A stretch of DNA of 64,000 nucleotides. Origin: Rheinheimera sp. 1928-s (GTDB lineage Bacteria > Pseudomonadota > Gammaproteobacteria > Enterobacterales > Alteromonadaceae). This document shows positions 47,782-58,154 of the stretch, one piece after another; position 1 is the stretch's first letter; every line of letters starts with the position of its first letter. The notes beneath the pieces are model-generated. The model saw nothing but the letters and a program-made list of their open reading frames with translations, searched no databases and was not told the DNA's origin. The stretch lies in contig NZ_JARIXP010000003.1 of NCBI RefSeq assembly GCF_029269265.1, positions 275,388 through 339,387 of the forward strand, in the 5' to 3' direction. The position numbers were made by a program, and so were the translations under genes.

Positions 47782-49149
47782 TTAACTTTTTTGGCTGCTC
47801 TCAACCAAAGACTGTGCCTCTGCCAAATCAAAATGTTGCTGGCCGACTTTTAAATACAAACGTTGTTCCGCAACCACCACCGTGACCTCCAACACACCCT
47901 GGAGTTGGGTCAGGCGCTGCGCCAATTGGGCTGCGGCGGCTTCATCGGCCACTTTGACAGGCAATGACAGCCGTTGCGATCGCGCTGGCACTGTCATGCT
48001 GCTGGCATAAGCCAACCATAGTAAACCAATCAGGGCAGCCACGGCAAACAACGATTCACCGCTGCTGAAACTAGCCACAGCACCGCCTAAAATACCGCCT
48101 GCAAAGGCACCAAAAAATTGAGCACTGGCGTAAGTACCCATAGCAGTACCTTTTAATCCAGCAGGAGCAATACGCGACAACAAAGCAGGCATGCTGGCTT
48201 CTAAATAGTTAAAGCCAACAAAAAACAACAACAGCGCCAGGGCGATCGACCACAACTGCTGATTGATTAAAATTAACACAAAACTAACAATAAGCAGGCT
48301 TATTGCCAGTAATAAATAGCCTTTTTCCTGTTGCTTGCGACTGGCCAGAATCATCAGTGGCACCATCAGAATAAAAGCAGCAATTAAAACAGGCAGATAC
48401 AGCTGCCAGTGCTGTTCTGACACAAAACTCTGCTGTAACAATAGAGTGGGCAATACCACAAAAATAGCCGTCAGTAGTAAGTGCAATACCAGCACACCAA
48501 AGTTCAGTCGTAATAATTCAGGGTGGCGAAACAATGCTGCGATTTGGCCTTTGGTAGCTAGCGTTTCAGAAGCTGGTGCTTTACTGACAGCCACAGGCAC
48601 CACTTTCCAGACCACTAGCAAACCGGTAATGGCCATCAAAGCTGTGCACCAGAAAATACCGCTTAAACCGCTGGCCGCTGCTATCGCAGGACCAGCCACC
48701 ATAGCTACGGTGAATGACAAACCTATGGTCATGCCAATCACAGCCATCACTTTGGGTCTTTGTTCTTCACGGGTCAGGTCGGATGCCAGCGCCATCACAG
48801 CACCGGAAATAGCGCCCATGCCTTGCAGCACCCGGCCAAAAGTCACCATATAAACAGAATCGGCTAAAGCAGCCACCACAGAACCCAGCACAAAAAAACT
48901 AAGCCCCAGTAACATGACAGGTTTTCGGCCCCATTTATCCGACAGCCAACCCATAGGAATTTGTAACAGTGCCTGAGTTAAACCATAAGCACCAATAGCT
49001 AAGCCTATCCACAAAGGCGAAAAGCCGATCAGGTCTTTGCCAAAAATGGCAAAGACGGGGATCAGCATAAATAAACCAAGCATCCGGAAAGCAAATACCA
49101 GTGCCAAAGACCAGGCGGCACGTTTTTCCAGTGGATTCAGATGGGACAT
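47782..49149 (-). CDS. MFS transporter with C-terminal YAM-like domain (YajR-like)
   Basis: A 455-residue MFS transporter: 12 helices to about residue 380, then a small soluble ferredoxin-like domain ([31 protein letters not shown]) resembling the YAM domain of E. coli YajR. The 2-3 loop [14 protein letters not shown] is the MFS signature. The substrate is unknown. Transporters of this type commonly neighbour ssb and uvrA in gammaproteobacteria, which fits the order here. Confidence 0.88.
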   Translation of the reverse strand: MSHLNPLEKRAAWSLALVFAFRMLGLFMLIPVFAIFGKDLIGFSPLWIGLAIGAYGLTQALLQIPMGWLSDKWGRKPVMLLGLSFFVLGSVVAALADSVYMVTFGRVLQGMGAISGAVMALASDLTREEQRPKVMAVIGMTIGLSFTVAMVAGPAIAAASGLSGIFWCTALMAITGLLVVWKVVPVAVSKAPASETLATKGQIAALFRHPELLRLNFGVLVLHLLLTAIFVVLPTLLLQQSFVSEQHWQLYLPVLIAAFILMVPLMILASRKQQEKGYLLLAISLLIVSFVLILINQQLWSIALALLLFFVGFNYLEASMPALLSRIAPAGLKGTAMGTYASAQFFGAFAGGILGGAVASFSSGESLFAVAALIGLLWLAYASSMTVPARSQRLSLPVKVADEAAAAQLAQRLTQLQGVLEVTVVVAEQRLYLKVGQQHFDLAEAQSLVESSQKS

Positions 49150-49221
49150 CTGCGACTCTATCTCCGGGTTAAAGCGGGCGGCGATTGTAGCACAGCGCCA
49201 AGGGAGCCTGCCATCACCGAA

Positions 49222-50349
49222 CTAAAGAGTGTCTGTGGCAAATTCGATACGATCACGGCCTCTGGCTTTGGCTTGATATAAAGCATGATCAGCGCGGCGC
49301 AACTGGCAATCAAAATCAAAGTCAGCGTTAAATACCGTGATCCCCACACTGATACTCAAGCCATTTTGGCTACCGAGTTGAGGCAACTGCAGATGACGCA
49401 CCGCCAGCAATAAACGTTCAGCCGCCAATTGCGCTGAATCACTGTCGGTTTGAGGTAAAAACACAATAAACTCCTCACCGCCATAACGCGCCAGCACGTC
49501 ACTTTGGCGTAACTCTTTTTGCAGCACTTCGGCCACAGCAATCAACACCTCATCACCGCCCTCATGGCCAATTTTGTCGTTGATTTGTTTAAAGTGGTCC
49601 AGATCAATCATAAAAAGTGCGGCACTGTGCTGCTGGCGTTGTAAATAAGCCAGGCAACCCTGAATAGCGTTGACTAAACCACGACGGTTCAGCAGGCCTG
49701 TTAAAGGGTCGTGCAGGGCTTCATTTTTGAATTTTTGCTGGGTTTCTTCCATATAACCTGTCAAAGCAAAGATGCAGTAGCCCGCAGAAACAGCAGGCCA
49801 AAAAGACTGAGAAATCAACAAACCAGACAATAACCACTCTGGGGCGACCAGCAGCATAAAAGAGCGAAGCAGGCAAATGAGCAGCCAGGCAACAAAAACG
49901 GCAGCCATCATCAAATCGGACAGGGTAGGATTGGGCTTTAAATAGCGGAAACACCAGAAGCAAGGGCCTATCAGTAAAAATGCAAACAAAGTCATCAGAT
50001 GTAAGCTGACATTTTGCTGTTGATGGTACGAAAAATAACTATAAGAAAATGCCAACGCCAAACCTACAGGCACTATCCACAGCCAGGGCACTGCTCTGCC
50101 TGATCTTTTAAAACAAAAAGCGGTTAGCAAACTCATATTCAGTGCCGAGAAACTTAATGACAGCACTAAACTTGGTCCAGGAGCAGGCCAAAAGTAGAAT
50201 AACCAGCTTAATAATTCAGCAGCTATGGCAGCTTGCAGCAGAGGTAAAGCTCTGCTGTTTTGATCGGTTGCACGCAAGCGAAAACTGGCCAGTAAAAACA
50301 CCAGCAACACCTGGATCATTGCAAAGCAGTAGAGTTGTTCTGAGGTCAT
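49222..50349 (-). CDS. Membrane-bound diguanylate cyclase (GGDEF)
   Basis: A 375-residue protein with six or so N-terminal membrane helices (residues 5-200) and a C-terminal GGDEF domain. DPLTGLLNRRGL starts the domain, and ARYGGEEFIVFLP is the active site in the GGEEF form. RQSD lies five residues upstream and is the RxxD inhibitory I-site, so product feedback is expected. It should make cyclic di-GMP in response to an unknown membrane signal. The start at 50349 is preferred over a TTG six codons upstream. Confidence 0.92.
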   Translation of the reverse strand: MTSEQLYCFAMIQVLLVFLLASFRLRATDQNSRALPLLQAAIAAELLSWLFYFWPAPGPSLVLSLSFSALNMSLLTAFCFKRSGRAVPWLWIVPVGLALAFSYSYFSYHQQQNVSLHLMTLFAFLLIGPCFWCFRYLKPNPTLSDLMMAAVFVAWLLICLLRSFMLLVAPEWLLSGLLISQSFWPAVSAGYCIFALTGYMEETQQKFKNEALHDPLTGLLNRRGLVNAIQGCLAYLQRQQHSAALFMIDLDHFKQINDKIGHEGGDEVLIAVAEVLQKELRQSDVLARYGGEEFIVFLPQTDSDSAQLAAERLLLAVRHLQLPQLGSQNGLSISVGITVFNADFDFDCQLRRADHALYQAKARGRDRIEFATDTL

Positions 50350-50481
50350 AGTACGTCTTAACCACAAGTGGACACCTTCAACTTAGCTTTAACTTATTCA
50401 ATCCGCAAATCTGGTTCAAAAACAGTTAAATAGCAGCCTATTTCTTTGCTGTTTTTCTAGGCGGCTGGCTTGCTATAAAGC

Positions 50482-50497
50482 ATGTATTTATATACAG
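50482..50497. promoter_or_regulatory. Probable LexA (SOS) box of uvrA
   Basis: ATGTATTTATATACAG matches the gammaproteobacterial SOS box CTGT-N8-ACAG with one mismatch (first base). It overlaps a plausible promoter (TTGCTA at 50470, 17 bases, TACAGT at 50493). It lies 223 bases before the uvrA ATG, farther than usual but in the right spacer. SOS control of uvrA is well established in related bacteria. Confidence 0.65.
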
Positions 50498-50590
50498 TAT
50501 CGCCAATTGAATTATTGCCCGGCTGATCCGGTTTTGGCTCTGCCACATAAAGCTTTAACCTGACACCCAACATCGCTAACAAGGGTATAA

Positions 50591-50711
50591 TTCGTTTTTC
50601 CCAAGCCGACCTCAACAGGCAAGAGACGTAGGATGCAGTCGCCCACAGGGCACTGCATATGTGACAAAGGTACATTTCGTTTTCCGAAGTCTGCATCAAT
50701 AGGCAAGAGAC
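50591..50711. repeat. Imperfect direct repeats flanking a hairpin in the uvrA leader
   Basis: Unit 1 (50591-50627) and unit 2 (50676-50711) both start TTCGTTTT and end with A(C/T)AGGCAAGAGAC, about 85 bases apart. Between them, ATGCAGT/ACTGCAT with inner GCCC-ACA-GGGC forms a hairpin of 11 pairs with one bulged C (50633-50658). This may be a duplicated leader or a small inserted element with its duplicated flank. Confidence 0.55.
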
Positions 50712-50719
50712 CCAATAGT

Positions 50720-53548
50720 ATGGATAAAATAGATATTCGGGGTGCCCGCACCCACAACCTGAAAAATATTTCACTGGAAATTCCACGTGACAAACTGGTG
50801 GTGATCACTGGTTTATCCGGTTCAGGTAAATCCTCTTTGGCCTTTGATACGCTGTACGCTGAAGGTCAGCGCCGTTATGTTGAGTCTTTGTCGGCCTATG
50901 CCCGGCAGTTTTTAAGCCTGATGGAAAAACCCGATGTCGATCATATCGAAGGTTTATCCCCAGCTATTTCTATTGAACAAAAGTCGACGTCGCATAACCC
51001 ACGTTCGACTGTGGGCACTATCACTGAAATTTACGACTACCTGCGTTTATTATTTGCCCGGGTTGGCGAACCGCGTTGCCCTACTCACGATTTGCCTTTA
51101 ACTGCTCAAACTGTCAGTGAAATGGTGGATAAAGTGGTGGCCTTCCCTGAAGGCACCAAGCTGATGGTATTAGCACCTGTAGTGCAGGAACGTAAAGGTG
51201 AGCACGTCAAAACGCTGGAAACCTTAGCGGCTCAGGGTTATATCCGTGCCCGTATTAATGGCGAAATTTGTGATTTGTCTGATCCACCCAAGCTGGATTT
51301 ACACAAAAAACACACCATTGAAGTGGTGATCGACCGGATTAAAGTGCGCGACGATATTAAACAGCGTTTAGCCGAAAGTTTTGAAACCGCGCTGGAGCTG
51401 TCCGGTGGTATCGCTAAAGTAGCGTCGATGGACGATGAAAAAGCACCTGAACTGATTTTCTCTGCTAACTTTGCCTGCCCTACTTGTGGCTATTCAATGG
51501 CCGAGCTGGAACCACGGTTGTTTTCCTTTAACAACCCGGCCGGTGCTTGCCAAAGTTGTGATGGCTTAGGTGTAAAACAGTATTTTGATGCCAATAAAGT
51601 CATAGTCAGCGACGAGCTGAGTTTATCCGGCGGCGCTATTCGTGGCTGGGATAAACGCAACTTCTATTATTTCCAGATGCTGAAATCTTTAGCAGACCAT
51701 TACGGCTTTGAGCTGGAAGTGCCTTTTGCCAGTTTAAGCAAACAGCATCAGCAGGTGATTTTAAACGGCACAGGCAAAACCGACATTGAGTTTAAGTACC
51801 TGAACGACCGTGGCGATATCATTAAACGTAAACATCCGTTTGAAGGCATTTTGCCGAATATGGAACGGCGTTATCACGAAACCGAATCTAATGCGGTACG
51901 GGAAGAGCTAGCCAAGTATTTAGCCTCGCAGTGTTGCCCAAGTTGTGACGGCTCACGTTTACGCGAAGAAGCCCGCCACGTTTTTATTGGCAAAACCACG
52001 TTGCCTGAAGTAGTGGAGCTGTCGATTGGTGACTGTTTAGAGTTCTTCCGCCAGTTGACCTTAATGGGCCAGAAAGCTCAAATTGCCGAAAAAATTCTGA
52101 AGGAAATTCAAGACCGGCTGATGTTTTTAGTCAACGTAGGCTTGAATTACCTGAACCTGTCCCGCAGCGCCGAAACCCTGTCTGGTGGTGAAGCTCAGCG
52201 TATTCGTTTAGCCAGCCAGATTGGTGCTGGCTTAGTAGGTGTGATGTATGTGTTGGACGAACCCTCCATTGGTTTGCATCAGCGCGACAACGACAGATTA
52301 TTGGGCACACTGACGCATTTACGCGACTTGGGGAACACCGTCATAGTGGTAGAACACGACGAAGACGCAGTGCGTGCCGCCGACCATATTATTGACATTG
52401 GCCCAGGTGCCGGTGTGCATGGTGGTTATATTGTGGCGCAAGGCAGCCTGGAAGATATTAAAAATACCCCAGAGTCGTTAACAGGCCAGTATTTATCCGG
52501 CGTGCGCAAAATTGCGGTACCAGACAAACGCCACGAAGGCAAAAAAGGCAAAGAACTACGAGTGTTAGGCGCAACAGGCAACAACCTGAAAAACGTCGAT
52601 TTAGAAATTCCTTTTGGCGTGATGACCTGTATCACAGGGGTATCAGGCTCAGGTAAATCCACCTTAATTAATGACACTTTATTCCGCGTTGCCCACCGTG
52701 TATTAAACAAAGGTGAAGGCAATGAACCTGCGGCTCACAAAGCTATTGAAGGCATGGAACATTTTGATAAATGTGTCGACATCGACCAAAGCCCGATAGG
52801 CCGCACCCCACGCTCTAACCCAGCGACTTACACTGGTATTTTCACTGCAGTGCGGGATTTATTCGCCGGTACTCAGGAATCCCGTTCTCGTGGTTATCAG
52901 GTTGGCCGTTTTAGCTTTAACGTCAAAGGCGGCCGCTGTGAAGCCTGTCAGGGCGACGGCATGATCAAGGTAGAAATGCACTTCCTGCCAGATGTGTACG
53001 TGCCATGCGATGTCTGTAAAGGCAAACGCTACAACCGCGAAACGCTGGAAGTAAAATACAAAGGCAAAAACATTCACGAAGTGCTGGAAATGACAGTGGA
53101 AGACGCTCACGAATTTTTCGAAAGTATTCCGGCCATAGCCCGCAAACTCAAAACTCTGATGGACGTAGGTTTAACCTATATCCGCCTCGGCCAGTCGGCA
53201 ACTACGCTATCAGGCGGCGAAGCCCAGCGGGTTAAACTGGCGCGTGAACTCAGTAAACGCGACACTGGCAAAACCTTGTATATCCTCGACGAGCCCACCA
53301 CAGGCCTGCACTTCTTTGATATCCAGCAACTGCTAAACGTACTGCATAAACTGCGCGACGCCGGCAACACAATAGTGGTGATTGAACACAACCTCGACGT
53401 GATCAAAACCGCAGACTGGGTAGTCGACTTAGGCCCGGAAGGCGGTAGCGGCGGCGGTGAAATCCTGATCGCAGGCACACCGGAACAAGTGGCAGCCTTT
53501 GATAAGTCTTACACTGGGCATTATTTGAAGCCGTTGTTGGGGATGTAG
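50720..53548 (+). CDS. uvrA: Excinuclease ABC subunit A
   Basis: A 942-residue UvrA, the damage-sensing ATPase of nucleotide excision repair. Start [22 protein letters not shown] at 50720. Two Walker A motifs ([10 protein letters not shown] near 32 and [10 protein letters not shown] near 638), two LSGGEAQR signatures, and zinc fingers CPTCGY...CQSC and CEACQGDG...CDVCKG are present. The length is standard. It is complete and should be functional. A decayed second copy of its last 290 bases lies at 55720-55894. An SOS-type box lies upstream. Confidence 0.98.
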   Translation: MDKIDIRGARTHNLKNISLEIPRDKLVVITGLSGSGKSSLAFDTLYAEGQRRYVESLSAYARQFLSLMEKPDVDHIEGLSPAISIEQKSTSHNPRSTVGTITEIYDYLRLLFARVGEPRCPTHDLPLTAQTVSEMVDKVVAFPEGTKLMVLAPVVQERKGEHVKTLETLAAQGYIRARINGEICDLSDPPKLDLHKKHTIEVVIDRIKVRDDIKQRLAESFETALELSGGIAKVASMDDEKAPELIFSANFACPTCGYSMAELEPRLFSFNNPAGACQSCDGLGVKQYFDANKVIVSDELSLSGGAIRGWDKRNFYYFQMLKSLADHYGFELEVPFASLSKQHQQVILNGTGKTDIEFKYLNDRGDIIKRKHPFEGILPNMERRYHETESNAVREELAKYLASQCCPSCDGSRLREEARHVFIGKTTLPEVVELSIGDCLEFFRQLTLMGQKAQIAEKILKEIQDRLMFLVNVGLNYLNLSRSAETLSGGEAQRIRLASQIGAGLVGVMYVLDEPSIGLHQRDNDRLLGTLTHLRDLGNTVIVVEHDEDAVRAADHIIDIGPGAGVHGGYIVAQGSLEDIKNTPESLTGQYLSGVRKIAVPDKRHEGKKGKELRVLGATGNNLKNVDLEIPFGVMTCITGVSGSGKSTLINDTLFRVAHRVLNKGEGNEPAAHKAIEGMEHFDKCVDIDQSPIGRTPRSNPATYTGIFTAVRDLFAGTQESRSRGYQVGRFSFNVKGGRCEACQGDGMIKVEMHFLPDVYVPCDVCKGKRYNRETLEVKYKGKNIHEVLEMTVEDAHEFFESIPAIARKLKTLMDVGLTYIRLGQSATTLSGGEAQRVKLARELSKRDTGKTLYILDEPTTGLHFFDIQQLLNVLHKLRDAGNTIVVIEHNLDVIKTADWVVDLGPEGGSGGGEILIAGTPEQVAAFDKSYTGHYLKPLLGM

Positions 53549-53874
53549 TATTCTGTCTCTCTGTAAGGGCGCGGTTGATCCGCGCCCATCAGTCATTTAA
53601 GCCTATGGCCGATATCAAAATGCTAAAAAGCTTCCGCCCATAGACCAGTACAAGTTTTTTTGCAAAATAGCAGCCCCAAATAAGTCTGTTATCTGAAAAA
53701 AGCCGTAGTAGATACATAGTTTGACGATATTTTTACCAAATCCCCCATAAAAGTTTTTGGCTTATAACGTAAACCACTCACTATTCAGCGATAAACCGGG
53801 TTGGACAAAAGCACACCTGCACACTGGATCCGTCGTAATAATCTGTTCCATGCTAAAAAAGCAAGGTGTAATAC
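53549..53874. promoter_or_regulatory. Spacer between uvrA and the chemoreceptor gene
   Basis: 326 bases without a gene. The uvrA-proximal end carries the hairpin at 53567-53587. The rest is AT-rich. TAAA at 53770 followed by AGCGATAA at 53787 recalls a FliA (sigma-28) promoter, TAAA-N15-GCCGATAA, but the spacing is two bases short, so I only note it. AAGG lies a short distance before the chemoreceptor ATG. Confidence 0.4.
53567..53587 (+). terminator. REP-like hairpin/terminator after uvrA
   Basis: GGGCGCGG at 53567-53574 and CCGCGCCC at 53580-53587 with loop TTGAT. The 21-base unit differs by one base from the hairpin after xylR (27544-27564), so it is a dispersed element as well as a probable terminator. 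No T run follows here. Confidence 0.65.
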
Positions 53875-55503
53875 ATGAATGTAATTAAGCGCTTATACGC
53901 AGGCTTCGCAATTTTATTGGTCATCATGCTGGGGATCACCTTGCTTGGACTATTAAAAATCAGCGTAGCAGACAATAACCTGACCCAACTCTCTGAACAG
54001 ACTGCAGTAGAGCAGCGCCATGCCATTAATTTCAGGGGCAGTGTGCACGACAGAGCCATCTCTATTCGCGATGCTGTGCTGGTTCAAAACAAAGCGAATG
54101 CAGAAATTCATCAGAACCAGATTGTCCGGCTTAATGACTTTTATCAGCAATCAGCCGTAGCCCTGGACGATATGTATCGCAAAGAATCACACAGCTCTGA
54201 AGAAACCTCCTTGCTGCTATCTATTAAGCAAATTGAAGCATCGACTTTAATATTGACAGATACATTGCTGGATATGATCAACAACGAGCGTCATGATGAA
54301 GCCATTAGCTATTTGCTCACCACAGTGTCGCCAGCCTATAGCGAATGGTTAAAACGCATCAACAAACTGATCGATTTTCAGGAAACACTTGTCCAACAGC
54401 AAGTAACAGCAGCTCGCGAGCAAACCAATAGTTTTCAATGGATTATGCTCAGTGTGACCGCATTCGCCATACTGATTGGCAGCTTTGTGGCCGTACGTGC
54501 CGTGAACAGATTAAAGAGGTTGATTGGCGGAGAACCTGAGTATGCGGCAAGTGTGCTTAAGCATATTGCTTCTGGTGACCTGACGATAAAAGTACAGGTT
54601 GGCGCGCCTGAAAGCATCTTAAGCGCAGTAAGAGATTTAACCATTCATATGTCAGAAATGACCAGAAACTCAATGCAGGCCGCAGACGAATTGCTCACCG
54701 CATCAAAGAATCTGTTAATGACAGCTCATCAAAACGAAGATTTGATCGGCAATCAAAAATTGGCGACAGAACAAGGTGCCAGTGCTATCCATCAGATGTC
54801 AGCAACAGTAGGTGACGTAGCGAACCATACCAGCGAAGCCGCAGCTATTGCACATACTGCTATGAGTGAATTTAACGCAGGCCAAAACGAAGTACGTAAA
54901 ACTCAGGCCAGCATCAAGTTACTGGCGGATAAAGTTGCTGAAGCAGCAGAGGTAATTAACTATTTGTCAGAAGACAGTCGTCAGATTGGATCAGTACTGG
55001 ACGTGATCCAAGGCATAGCAGAACAGACGAATTTACTGGCATTAAACGCGGCCATAGAAGCAGCCAGAGCCGGTGAACAAGGTCGTGGTTTTGCTGTTGT
55101 CGCAGACGAAGTCCGTAACCTTGCCCGTCGTACTCAGGAATCCACTCGCCAAATTCAGGCCGTAATCGAAAAAATGCAGGGCAGTTCACTTAAAGCGGTG
55201 ACGGTCATGAATGAAGGAAAAACTCAGGCCGAGTTAAGTGTTGAGCAAGCCACCTGTGCAGGAGACTCACTGAACGCAATTAACCAGTCGGTGACACTGA
55301 TCAGTGATATGAACACACAAATTGCCACTGCAGCCGAAGAGCAATCTGTGGTAGCGGCTGAGATTAACCGTAACTTCAGTCAAATCACCAGTGCAGCTAT
55401 TCAAGCCGAGCTAGAGGCATCGAAAATCACAGCGGCCAGCCAACAGCTTGAACAACTGGCAAAAACGCTTGAGCTTAATGTAAAACAGTTTAGAACATCC
55501 TGA
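53875..55503 (+). CDS. Methyl-accepting chemotaxis protein
   Basis: A 542-residue transmembrane chemoreceptor. TM1 covers about residues 10-30. A four-helix-bundle periplasmic sensor ([32 protein letters not shown]) follows, and TM2 lies at about 186-208. A HAMP region comes next, then a cytoplasmic coiled coil with the CheA/CheW tip [38 protein letters not shown] near 380-420. It lacks a C-terminal CheR/CheB docking pentapeptide. The ligand is unknown. It lies alone between uvrA and a second, broken uvrA tail, which suggests it arrived in a rearrangement. Confidence 0.93.
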   Translation: MNVIKRLYAGFAILLVIMLGITLLGLLKISVADNNLTQLSEQTAVEQRHAINFRGSVHDRAISIRDAVLVQNKANAEIHQNQIVRLNDFYQQSAVALDDMYRKESHSSEETSLLLSIKQIEASTLILTDTLLDMINNERHDEAISYLLTTVSPAYSEWLKRINKLIDFQETLVQQQVTAAREQTNSFQWIMLSVTAFAILIGSFVAVRAVNRLKRLIGGEPEYAASVLKHIASGDLTIKVQVGAPESILSAVRDLTIHMSEMTRNSMQAADELLTASKNLLMTAHQNEDLIGNQKLATEQGASAIHQMSATVGDVANHTSEAAAIAHTAMSEFNAGQNEVRKTQASIKLLADKVAEAAEVINYLSEDSRQIGSVLDVIQGIAEQTNLLALNAAIEAARAGEQGRGFAVVADEVRNLARRTQESTRQIQAVIEKMQGSSLKAVTVMNEGKTQAELSVEQATCAGDSLNAINQSVTLISDMNTQIATAAEEQSVVAAEINRNFSQITSAAIQAELEASKITAASQQLEQLAKTLELNVKQFRTS

Positions 55504-55522
55504 TCTGACAGGACTCTGCGCA

Positions 55523-55560
55523 CACTAAGGCCGCTGGCTGAGGGCCTTAGTGTTTTGTTT
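55523..55560 (+). terminator. Intrinsic terminator after the chemoreceptor gene
   Basis: CACTAAGGCC at 55523-55532 pairs with GGCCTTAGTG at 55543-55552, with a 10-base loop, followed by TTTTGTTT. Confidence 0.85.
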
Positions 55561-55608
55561 GTATCCAGCAACGCATTGCGACACAAATCTGCTTTTATGC
55601 TGCTGTAG

Positions 55609-55722
55609 TCAAGCTGTTAGTAAACCTTCTTCTAAATCAGAGGCACGATACAGACCTGCCTGCAGACTTAAAGCATAGTGCTGCTTGAGGGAATATAAGT
55701 CTTGTGGTTCAAGCGTAGTCAC
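55609..55722 (-). other. Short open stretch, possible gene remnant
   Basis: On the minus strand an open frame of 37 codons (GTG at 55722, TGA at 55609) reads [20 protein letters not shown] and then AGLYRASDLEEGLLTA. The composition is protein-like and helical, but there is no ribosome-binding site and no family that I recognise. It overlaps the start of the uvrA remnant. It may be the decayed C-terminus of a lost gene, or chance. Confidence 0.2.
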
Positions 55723-55894
55723 GACACAGGAAAAACCCTGTATATCCCCGACGTGACCAAAACCGCAGACTGGGTGGTCGATTTAGGCCCGGAAGGCGGC
55801 AGCGGCGGCGTTGAAATCCTGATCGCGGGCACACCAGAACAGGTAGCTGCTTACGAGAAATCTTACACAGGGCATTATTTGAAAGGGGATGTAG
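55720..55894 (+). pseudogene. Decayed duplicate of the uvrA 3' end
   Basis: This segment matches uvrA 53259-53548 closely in sequence and frame: HDTGKTLYI, then [17 protein letters not shown] and [13 protein letters not shown], then KSYTGHYLK. It lacks 108 bases (36 codons) that lie in uvrA between two copies of CCTCGACG, at 53284-53291 and 53392-53399, as expected from deletion between short direct repeats. A further 8-base loss removes the end, although GGGGATGTAG is kept. Substitutions such as AAYEKSY for AAFDKSY show it has diverged from the local uvrA. It has no start signal or promoter of its own. Confidence 0.85.
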
Positions 55895-55907
55895 ATTTTT
55901 GTTCTAT

Positions 55908-55933
55908 GAGGGCTGATTCTTTGATCAGCCCTC
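55908..55933. terminator. Hairpin at the 3' end of the nuclease-helicase gene
   Basis: GAGGGCTGAT at 55908-55917 and ATCAGCCCTC at 55924-55933 form a perfect 10-bp stem with a 6-base loop. It overlaps the last codons and stop of the leftward gene. On the plus strand it is followed by AATCATTTT. It probably ends transcription from one or both sides. Confidence 0.6.
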
Positions 55934-57889
55934 AATCATTTTGACTCCACACTCAGCCAAATAATCTGCAATCCCCTGATAAAACTTAGGTAATCTCGTC
56001 GCATCGTCAGCGTCACCTTCAGGTACAAAAATTACCATGCCCTCGCGCGCCCGAGTCAGCAATACCCTGTAGGCATTCTCAAGATATCTTTGGTTTTCTA
56101 TTTTGCTACATTTTTGCCAACGTTTGCCGGAAAAATGCCAATGTTCAAACGACCCGCGAACCATTCTTAAATCAGCATCCCAAGCAACTAATGCCCAATC
56201 AAGTTCGAGACCTTGAACATCAAACTCAGTAGCAACATCTTCGAGAAAATTACTGGAGCGAATGTCATCTCCCGAACCCAAGAACCAGTTTTTCGCCTCA
56301 ATTTGGTTTTTAACAAAAATACCTTCAGCTTTTAATCGAATACCATTCGAGGACGCCAACAATCCTGAGCGTCGTCCACCTTTGGTTCGCTTACTGATCC
56401 ACTTTTTCGCTGTGGCTAGGTCGCGAGTCATTACTACTGGAAACTTATCTTTGAACCCATGTAATACCATCGAGGCTTTAGCTGAATCTCCCTCAATCAG
56501 ATAATGCACAAAATCAGATAGTTTTTCAGCCCTAAAGGACCGCATCGACGTAGCCAAATGCAGGGACGGCTTCAACTTAAATTTTGAGAGCGATTCCACG
56601 GTGAGTTCATCACGAACATATTCGCCTTGCAGCAACTTAGGCGAGCAATAGGCATCCCATTTTTCATTACTTTTAAGCACAGCATCGAACCAACCTGATA
56701 TACCTGCTTCACCTGTATTGATCTCTTGTCCACCACCGATCAATGCAATAACTACTGCCCAATCTTGGTGCCTTGCCATTACAGAAATTAGAAATTCAGG
56801 TTCCGATTGTGAGAAATCTCCGAGACCCCGTTTTCGCTGCATAAAATTTGCAGTCTGCTTTAAATCCCAAGCGCGCTGTGCCTCGTCAAAAATAACAACA
56901 TGCTCCGCAGGTGGCTTTAGATCTTTTAGGTATTCATCACGAAATTTATGAATATTTTGGATAAAGCTTTTAGTCCTTTGCCGTGCTGCAGCGATAGTTG
57001 TTAATTCAGGATTATTTTGATACTGATCGCGCGCTAAAGCTTCCTGTAAAACATCAACTAATGGCCCGTTACCACTGAGAAAAACTGAATATTCTAGGTC
57101 TTTGCTGTCAGCATGTTGATTAGCTATATTCAGCCCAACTAAAGTTTTTCCGGCTCCTGGAACGCCAGTAACAAAACAGATAATTTTACGGTGGTATCTA
57201 CAGGCACTATGGATCAATTCCAGTAATGTGGTGCTTGTCTCATGCAGATTTTCTGCGCCAGCTTCTGATCGTGAAATATCAACCACACTATGTTTTGCAT
57301 AAAGTGCTTGAGCAGCCTCCACTATAGTTGGTGTTGGTTGATAAGCAGATAAACTCCATTGCACAGCGTCAAAAGAACGACCTTTTATTCGAGCTATTGT
57401 TTCGCCCACAAATGTATTTAGAGTGCTTGGAGGCAAACAAATCACTGTCGATACCTGCTCAGAATCAAGTGAGTAGGTAGAAAAAGTTTCTGTCGCCTTT
57501 GTAGCAATCAGAACAGGAATTATAGTTTTGTCGTGACTACCTTGATGAAAATGCTTTAGATCTAAAGCGTAACCCTCAGCCTGTTGTCGGTCAGCGTAGA
57601 GATAAGCTGATGCGCCAACCTTAAACTCCAATACAAAAATAATGCCTTGCACCACCAGCACACAATCAGCTCTTTTACCCATTCGCGGAATAATGAACTC
57701 AAAGAATAGATAAGCGTCGTTAGGCAAACCCCAAAGCTGAGTTTTCAATATCTTGATTTGTTCTAGCCAAGCTCCTGTTTGCTGCTGAACCAAATGTTGA
57801 CTGTGGTTTTGTGCTAACTGCCCAATAATTGTATTGGCGTCTGTAGATAAGAAAGATGAGACAGCATCGCTGTAAAAAGAACGAGACAT
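55925..57889 (-). CDS. PD-(D/E)XK nuclease-like/DUF2075 superfamily 1 helicase fusion
   Basis: A 654-residue protein. The ATG at 57889 shares one base with the stop of the regulator gene (TGATG). The N-terminal domain has [12 protein letters not shown]...FVLEFKVG, placing Asp-75, Glu-88 and Lys-90 in a PD-(D/E)XK nuclease pattern. A P-loop ATPase follows: Walker A GVPGAGKT at 242-249, Walker [13 protein letters not shown] at about 332-343, and a late arginine motif [18 protein letters not shown] near 610, matching DUF2075 helicase-like proteins. Base composition is lower in GC than the flanks. Its partner is a C-protein-like regulator, so a nucleic-acid-targeting defence role is plausible but unproven. 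Confidence 0.8.
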   Translation of the reverse strand: MSRSFYSDAVSSFLSTDANTIIGQLAQNHSQHLVQQQTGAWLEQIKILKTQLWGLPNDAYLFFEFIIPRMGKRADCVLVVQGIIFVLEFKVGASAYLYADRQQAEGYALDLKHFHQGSHDKTIIPVLIATKATETFSTYSLDSEQVSTVICLPPSTLNTFVGETIARIKGRSFDAVQWSLSAYQPTPTIVEAAQALYAKHSVVDISRSEAGAENLHETSTTLLELIHSACRYHRKIICFVTGVPGAGKTLVGLNIANQHADSKDLEYSVFLSGNGPLVDVLQEALARDQYQNNPELTTIAAARQRTKSFIQNIHKFRDEYLKDLKPPAEHVVIFDEAQRAWDLKQTANFMQRKRGLGDFSQSEPEFLISVMARHQDWAVVIALIGGGQEINTGEAGISGWFDAVLKSNEKWDAYCSPKLLQGEYVRDELTVESLSKFKLKPSLHLATSMRSFRAEKLSDFVHYLIEGDSAKASMVLHGFKDKFPVVMTRDLATAKKWISKRTKGGRRSGLLASSNGIRLKAEGIFVKNQIEAKNWFLGSGDDIRSSNFLEDVATEFDVQGLELDWALVAWDADLRMVRGSFEHWHFSGKRWQKCSKIENQRYLENAYRVLLTRAREGMVIFVPEGDADDATRLPKFYQGIADYLAECGVKMIEG

Positions 57890-58113
57890 CAAGTCAGCCC
57901 CTCAATATCTAGTAGCTGGCTTGCAGTGACATTAAGAGCTGAGGCAATTTTAAGAATATTTTTCAGACTAAGGTTACGTTTACCGCGTTCGATCCCGCTG
58001 ATGTAAGTGCGATCTAACTCTGTTAAGGCTGCAAGTTCTTCTTGGCTGATACCTTTTTCAGAACGTAACTCACGCACCCGCAATCCAAAAAGCAACAACG
58101 AGTCTTGACGCAT
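57889..58113 (-). CDS. Xre-family regulator resembling restriction-modification controller (C) proteins
   Basis: A 74-residue helix-turn-helix protein covering only the DNA-binding domain: FGLRVRELRSEKGISQEELA, then ALTELDRTYISGIERGKRNL, then SLKNILKIASALNV. The LDRTYISGIERGKRNLSLKNI stretch and the length are very close to C proteins such as C.AhdI or C.PvuII, as I recall them. C proteins delay expression of a restriction enzyme until DNA is protected. Here the downstream gene is a nuclease-helicase fusion and no methyltransferase is nearby. A near-canonical C-box lies 42-72 bases upstream of the start, so autoregulation is likely. Confidence 0.85.
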   Translation of the reverse strand: MRQDSLLLFGLRVRELRSEKGISQEELAALTELDRTYISGIERGKRNLSLKNILKIASALNVTASQLLDIEGLT

Positions 58114-58154
58114 AACCAGATCCCTTTTAATTCTTGGTTATATCGTCAACGGAT

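Larger units (their letters stand above)
50350..50719. promoter_or_regulatory. Divergent spacer between the diguanylate cyclase gene and uvrA
   Basis: 370 bases that hold a LexA-like box at 50482-50497, an extended-looking TATAAT at 50586-50591, a pair of imperfect direct repeats at 50591-50627 and 50676-50711, and a hairpin at 50633-50658. An in-frame ATG at 50633 would extend UvrA by 29 residues, but that segment falls within the repeat/hairpin and does not resemble UvrA, so I treat it as leader. Confidence 0.5.

Noticed and set aside
50633-50719. 29-residue N-terminal extension of UvrA from an in-frame ATG
   Set aside because: The extension falls in the hairpin and direct repeat, has no resemblance to UvrA, and [14 protein letters not shown] is the usual UvrA start.
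53770-53794. FliA-type promoter upstream of the chemoreceptor gene
   Set aside because: TAAA and AGCGATAA are present but the spacing is two bases short and two of eight -10 bases mismatch.
55925-58113. Type II restriction-modification system
   Set aside because: The regulator and C-box suggested it, but the downstream protein has helicase motifs and no methyltransferase motifs occur on either strand nearby.
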